This document shows positions 14,977 to 16,708 of a stretch of DNA of 16,708 nucleotides, piece after piece. The DNA is taken from positions 21,739 through 38,446 of the forward strand of contig DBKS01000027.1 of assembly GCA_002298605.1 (NCBI GenBank), in the 5' to 3' direction. The position numbers and the translations under genes are program-made. Every line of letters begins with the position of its first letter. Positions within the stretch are counted from its first letter, which is position 1. The DNA comes from Bifidobacterium sp. UBA744 (GTDB lineage Bacteria; Actinomycetota; Actinomycetes; Actinomycetales; Bifidobacteriaceae). The notes beneath the pieces were generated by a model. It was not told the origin of the DNA and ran no database searches. It worked only from the letters and a program-made list of their open reading frames with translations.

Positions 14977-15774
14977 GTGGAACAGCAAGAGCTGGAGCGT
15001 AAGGTTTTCAAGGCGTCCGATCCCACGGTGACCGACGGGCTTGCGGGTTCCCCGGTCCTTCGTGAGGTATTGGGCGATGCCTATGATCGTCTTGAGATTT
15101 TCCATGCGAAGCTGATGGCCGAGGGTGAGCCCAGGGGCCTGATCGGTCCTCGTGACGTGCCGATCGTATGGGAGCGGCATATTCTGAATTCCGCAGCGAT
15201 CGTGCCATTTGTTCGCGATGCCGCCGAGGGGTTCAAGCGCAAGACCATTGCCGATATCGGTTCAGGTGGTGGGTTTCCGGGGCTGGTCGCCGCGGCTTGT
15301 TTGCCCGAGTTTCAGGTTGTCTTGGTCGAGCCTATGGAGCGTCGGGTGGAATGGCTGCGGGAATGTGTCGAAGCGATGCAGCTGAATAATGTGCGCGTGG
15401 TGCGGGCCCGGGCCGAAGAGCTGATGCCGGTTCGTGGCCGGGGGCGGGGGCATGATACCGCGCATGCCGGCAGTCATAAAAATGAGAGTAATTCTCATAT
15501 TCATTCTGCCGTTCCTCGAGATATGGTCGGAAGGCTCTTTACGGTGGTGACTTGCAGGGCAGTTGCGCCTATGACCAAGCTGTCCGGCTGGACCTTGCCG
15601 CTGTTGGTGCCGGGTGGTCGATTGGTGGCTCTTAAGGGCCGCAGCGCACAGGCGGAGCTGGATAAGGCGGCTCGCGAGATAGGCAAGGTCGGCGGTGTAC
15701 GACCTCGCGTCGTTGAGGCGCAGGTCGGTCCTGGGTTGCAACCCACCCATGTGGTGCTGGTGGACAAGCGCTGA
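14977..15774 (+). CDS. rsmG: 16S rRNA (guanine-N7)-methyltransferase RsmG (GidB)
   Basis: Methylates N7 of G527 (E. coli numbering) of 16S rRNA with S-adenosylmethionine; loss often gives low-level streptomycin resistance. From the GTG at 14977 it is 265 aa. The actinobacterial motif RGLIGPRDVP (about 53-62) precedes WERHILNSA. The SAM-binding loop ADIGSGGGFPG lies at 92-102 and the acidic residue after the next strand in VLVEPMERR. TCRAVAPM and LVALKGRSAQ complete the fold. Between RARAEEL and LFTVVTCRA there is an unusual insertion of about 35 residues (152-186) rich in Gly, His, Ser and Asn. The chosen start has AAAGG 7 bases upstream; GTGs at 14932 and 14956 and a TTG at 14902 are in-frame alternatives. 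Confidence 0.93.
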   Translation: MEQQELERKVFKASDPTVTDGLAGSPVLREVLGDAYDRLEIFHAKLMAEGEPRGLIGPRDVPIVWERHILNSAAIVPFVRDAAEGFKRKTIADIGSGGGFPGLVAAACLPEFQVVLVEPMERRVEWLRECVEAMQLNNVRVVRARAEELMPVRGRGRGHDTAHAGSHKNESNSHIHSAVPRDMVGRLFTVVTCRAVAPMTKLSGWTLPLLVPGGRLVALKGRSAQAELDKAAREIGKVGGVRPRVVEAQVGPGLQPTHVVLVDKR

Positions 15775-15972
15775 TTGTCAACCGGTAGCCGGGTTTGTCG
15801 CCTTACTTGACATATATTGCAGCGGACGTTGTTCCGGCATACTATGCCACTGCTGGTGGGTGCGCCCTGAAGCTGTACGGTAGATGGGTGGCTGGCTTGG
15901 AAGCGACTGTTGTTCTTTCGTTCGTCGTTCTTTGCGCGAGAATTCTCTGATGTCTTCTTTAATCTCAATAGA

Positions 15973-15988
15973 TGTTTCACGTGAAACA
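15973..15988. promoter_or_regulatory. parS: parS centromere site (ParB binding)
   Basis: TGTTTCACGTGAAACA is a perfect 16-bp palindrome identical to the bacterial parS consensus, extended to 18 bp by an A/T pair at 15972 and 15989. ParB binds and spreads from such sites and ParA moves the origin. Its place between rsmG and parA fits chromosomal parABS systems. Confidence 0.97.
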
Positions 15989-15999
15989 TGGCCGGTTGC

Positions 16000-16040
16000 C
16001 GTGATTGCCAAGCTGTGTGCATAGCGGCTTGGCAATCACG
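16000..16040. repeat. Perfect 14-bp inverted repeat next to parS
   Basis: CGTGATTGCCAAGC (16000-16013) and its exact complement (16027-16040) flank a 13-base loop, 11 bases from parS. It is followed directly by a run that makes eight G in a row (16040-16047). No T-run is present, so it is a poor terminator for rsmG, which ends over 200 bases upstream. Its role is unknown. Confidence 0.7.
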
Positions 16041-16056
16041 GGGGGGGCGAAGTGAG

Positions 16057-16242
16057 TTATCCACAATAGTGAAGGCCGGGAAAAGTTATCCACATTTTCT
16101 CCGATTTGGTGGTAGGGGATAAAGAAACGTTGAAAATATAGGGATTTCGAGGTGTGCAACCCCTATATGTAGGGTTCGTTCAGGCTTGACTATCCACAGT
16201 TATCCACTGTTATACACAGGCGTGTGCATAAGCTGTTGATAG
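16057..16242. other. DnaA-box cluster 3 (rsmG-parA gap)
   Basis: The 527-base gap 15775-16301 has no supportable gene. Perfect DnaA boxes lie at 16057-16065 and 16086-16094 (TTATCCACA). Variants are CTATCCACA (16190-16198), TTATCCACT (16200-16208), TTATACACA (16210-16218), TGTGCATAA (16223-16231) and TGTTGATAG (16234-16242). Between the two groups is an AT-rich stretch, about 16118-16150. The first part of the gap (15775-15971) shows only a small palindrome, GGCATACTATGCC at 15836-15848. Confidence 0.8.
16186..16216 (+). promoter_or_regulatory. Possible parA promoter overlapping DnaA boxes
   Basis: TTGACT (16186-16191) and TATACA (16211-16216) are 19 bases apart, about 85 bases before the parA GTG. 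The spacing is long. Both elements are embedded in DnaA-box variants, so DnaA binding would compete with RNA polymerase if this promoter is real. Confidence 0.3.
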
Positions 16243-16301
16243 GCGTTTATCTTGTCCAGTGAGTCCACAAAACTGGTCAATACTGCGTATAAGGAGGACT
16301 T

Positions 16302-16708
16302 GTGGCGAAGATGGACCAGCAACCATCACCGGAAGATGATGAATTCGAATCGGCTGATGACGTTATCAAACGCATTTTTTCGGACGGTTCATCTTCATTG
16401 GGATCGACCATAGCGTCAAGCGCCAACCGATCAAAGGAGCTTGATGAGCAGGTTTATCCCAAACCCTCGCGTACACGGTTTATAGCTGTGGCCAACCAGA
16501 AGGGCGGCGTGGGTAAAACCACCACCACGGTGAATATCGCGGCGGCTCTTGCCAAAGCGGGGGCCAATGTAATGGTCATCGACATGGATCCGCAGGGCAA
16601 TGCGTCCACTGCATTAGGCGTGCCGCATGGTAGCGGTATGCCGTCGGTGTACGACATTATTGAGGGGCGTTCCTCCATCGAGGACATCAAAATTCCCTGC
16701 CCTGATTT
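16302..16708 (+). CDS. parA: Chromosome partitioning ATPase ParA, N-terminal part
   Basis: The gene is cut by the end of the window after 135 codons. The start is GTG at 16302 with a strong AAGGAGG (16291-16297) four bases upstream. Residues 1-57 are an acidic/Ser-rich extension. The ParA/MinD-type ATPase fold begins at FIAVANQKGGVGKTTTTVN, with the deviant Walker A KGGVGKTT at 67-74. The A' motif VIDMDPQGNAS (92-102, Asp94 and Asp96) follows. ParA dimerises on DNA with ATP and is cycled by ParB bound at parS, which lies about 310 bases upstream. A parB gene is expected next but is outside the window. Confidence 0.96.
   Translation, partial: MAKMDQQPSPEDDEFESADDVIKRIFSDGSSSLGSTIASSANRSKELDEQVYPKPSRTRFIAVANQKGGVGKTTTTVNIAAALAKAGANVMVIDMDPQGNASTALGVPHGSGMPSVYDIIEGRSSIEDIKIPCPD

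Noticed and set aside
15807..15845. Promoter-like TTGACA followed by TACTAT after rsmG
   Set aside because: The two elements are 27 bases apart, too far for a sigma-70-type promoter, and no gene starts nearby.
15778..16159. Small minus-strand open frames in the rsmG-parA gap
   Set aside because: They run through parS, the hairpin and DnaA boxes, lack ribosome sites and resemble nothing known.

Overview
The window is the chromosomal replication-origin region of a high-GC Gram-positive bacterium, most likely a Bifidobacterium or close relative. I infer this from the gene order, the actinobacterial form of each protein (a DUF3566 protein next to gyrA, a RecF with an NGEMW-type signature, an RsmG with a GLIGPRD motif) and frequent GTG/TTG starts. 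No species can be named from sequence alone.

Minus strand, read from right to left: dnaA (11982-10387), dnaN, recF, dciA (DUF721), gyrB, gyrA, a DUF3566 membrane protein and an alpha/beta hydrolase. The last two overlap and probably ride on the gyrase transcript. This arm ends at 376, facing the 3' end of a plus-strand glutamate dehydrogenase gene (1-235). That gene carries a one-base frameshift. A long hairpin lies between the two convergent genes.

Plus strand, read from left to right: rpmH, rnpA, yidD, yidC, khpB (jag), rsmG and the start of parA, which runs off the window. This is the classic ribosomal protein / RNase P / membrane insertase / segregation arm. The two arms diverge from the dnaA-rpmH gap.

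Three gene-free stretches hold the cis-acting machinery. The dnaN-dnaA gap (9916-10386) has a dense DnaA-box cluster and an AT-centred imperfect palindrome. The dnaA-rpmH gap (11983-12328) has a second DnaA-box cluster, a tandem 10-bp repeat and the rpmH promoter. The rsmG-parA gap (15775-16301) has a perfect parS site, a 14-bp hairpin and a third DnaA-box cluster. Replication initiation (DnaA, DciA), clamp and repair (DnaN, RecF), supercoiling (GyrAB) and origin segregation (ParA/parS) are therefore encoded around the sites they act on.

I found no mobile element, CRISPR array, tRNA, rRNA or defence island, and no evidence of a wholly new system. The unusual points are local: the gdhA frameshift, a His in place of the conserved groove Arg of YidC, a low-complexity insertion in RsmG, a strong hairpin between gyrB and gyrA, and several palindromes and a short shared motif in the non-coding regions.
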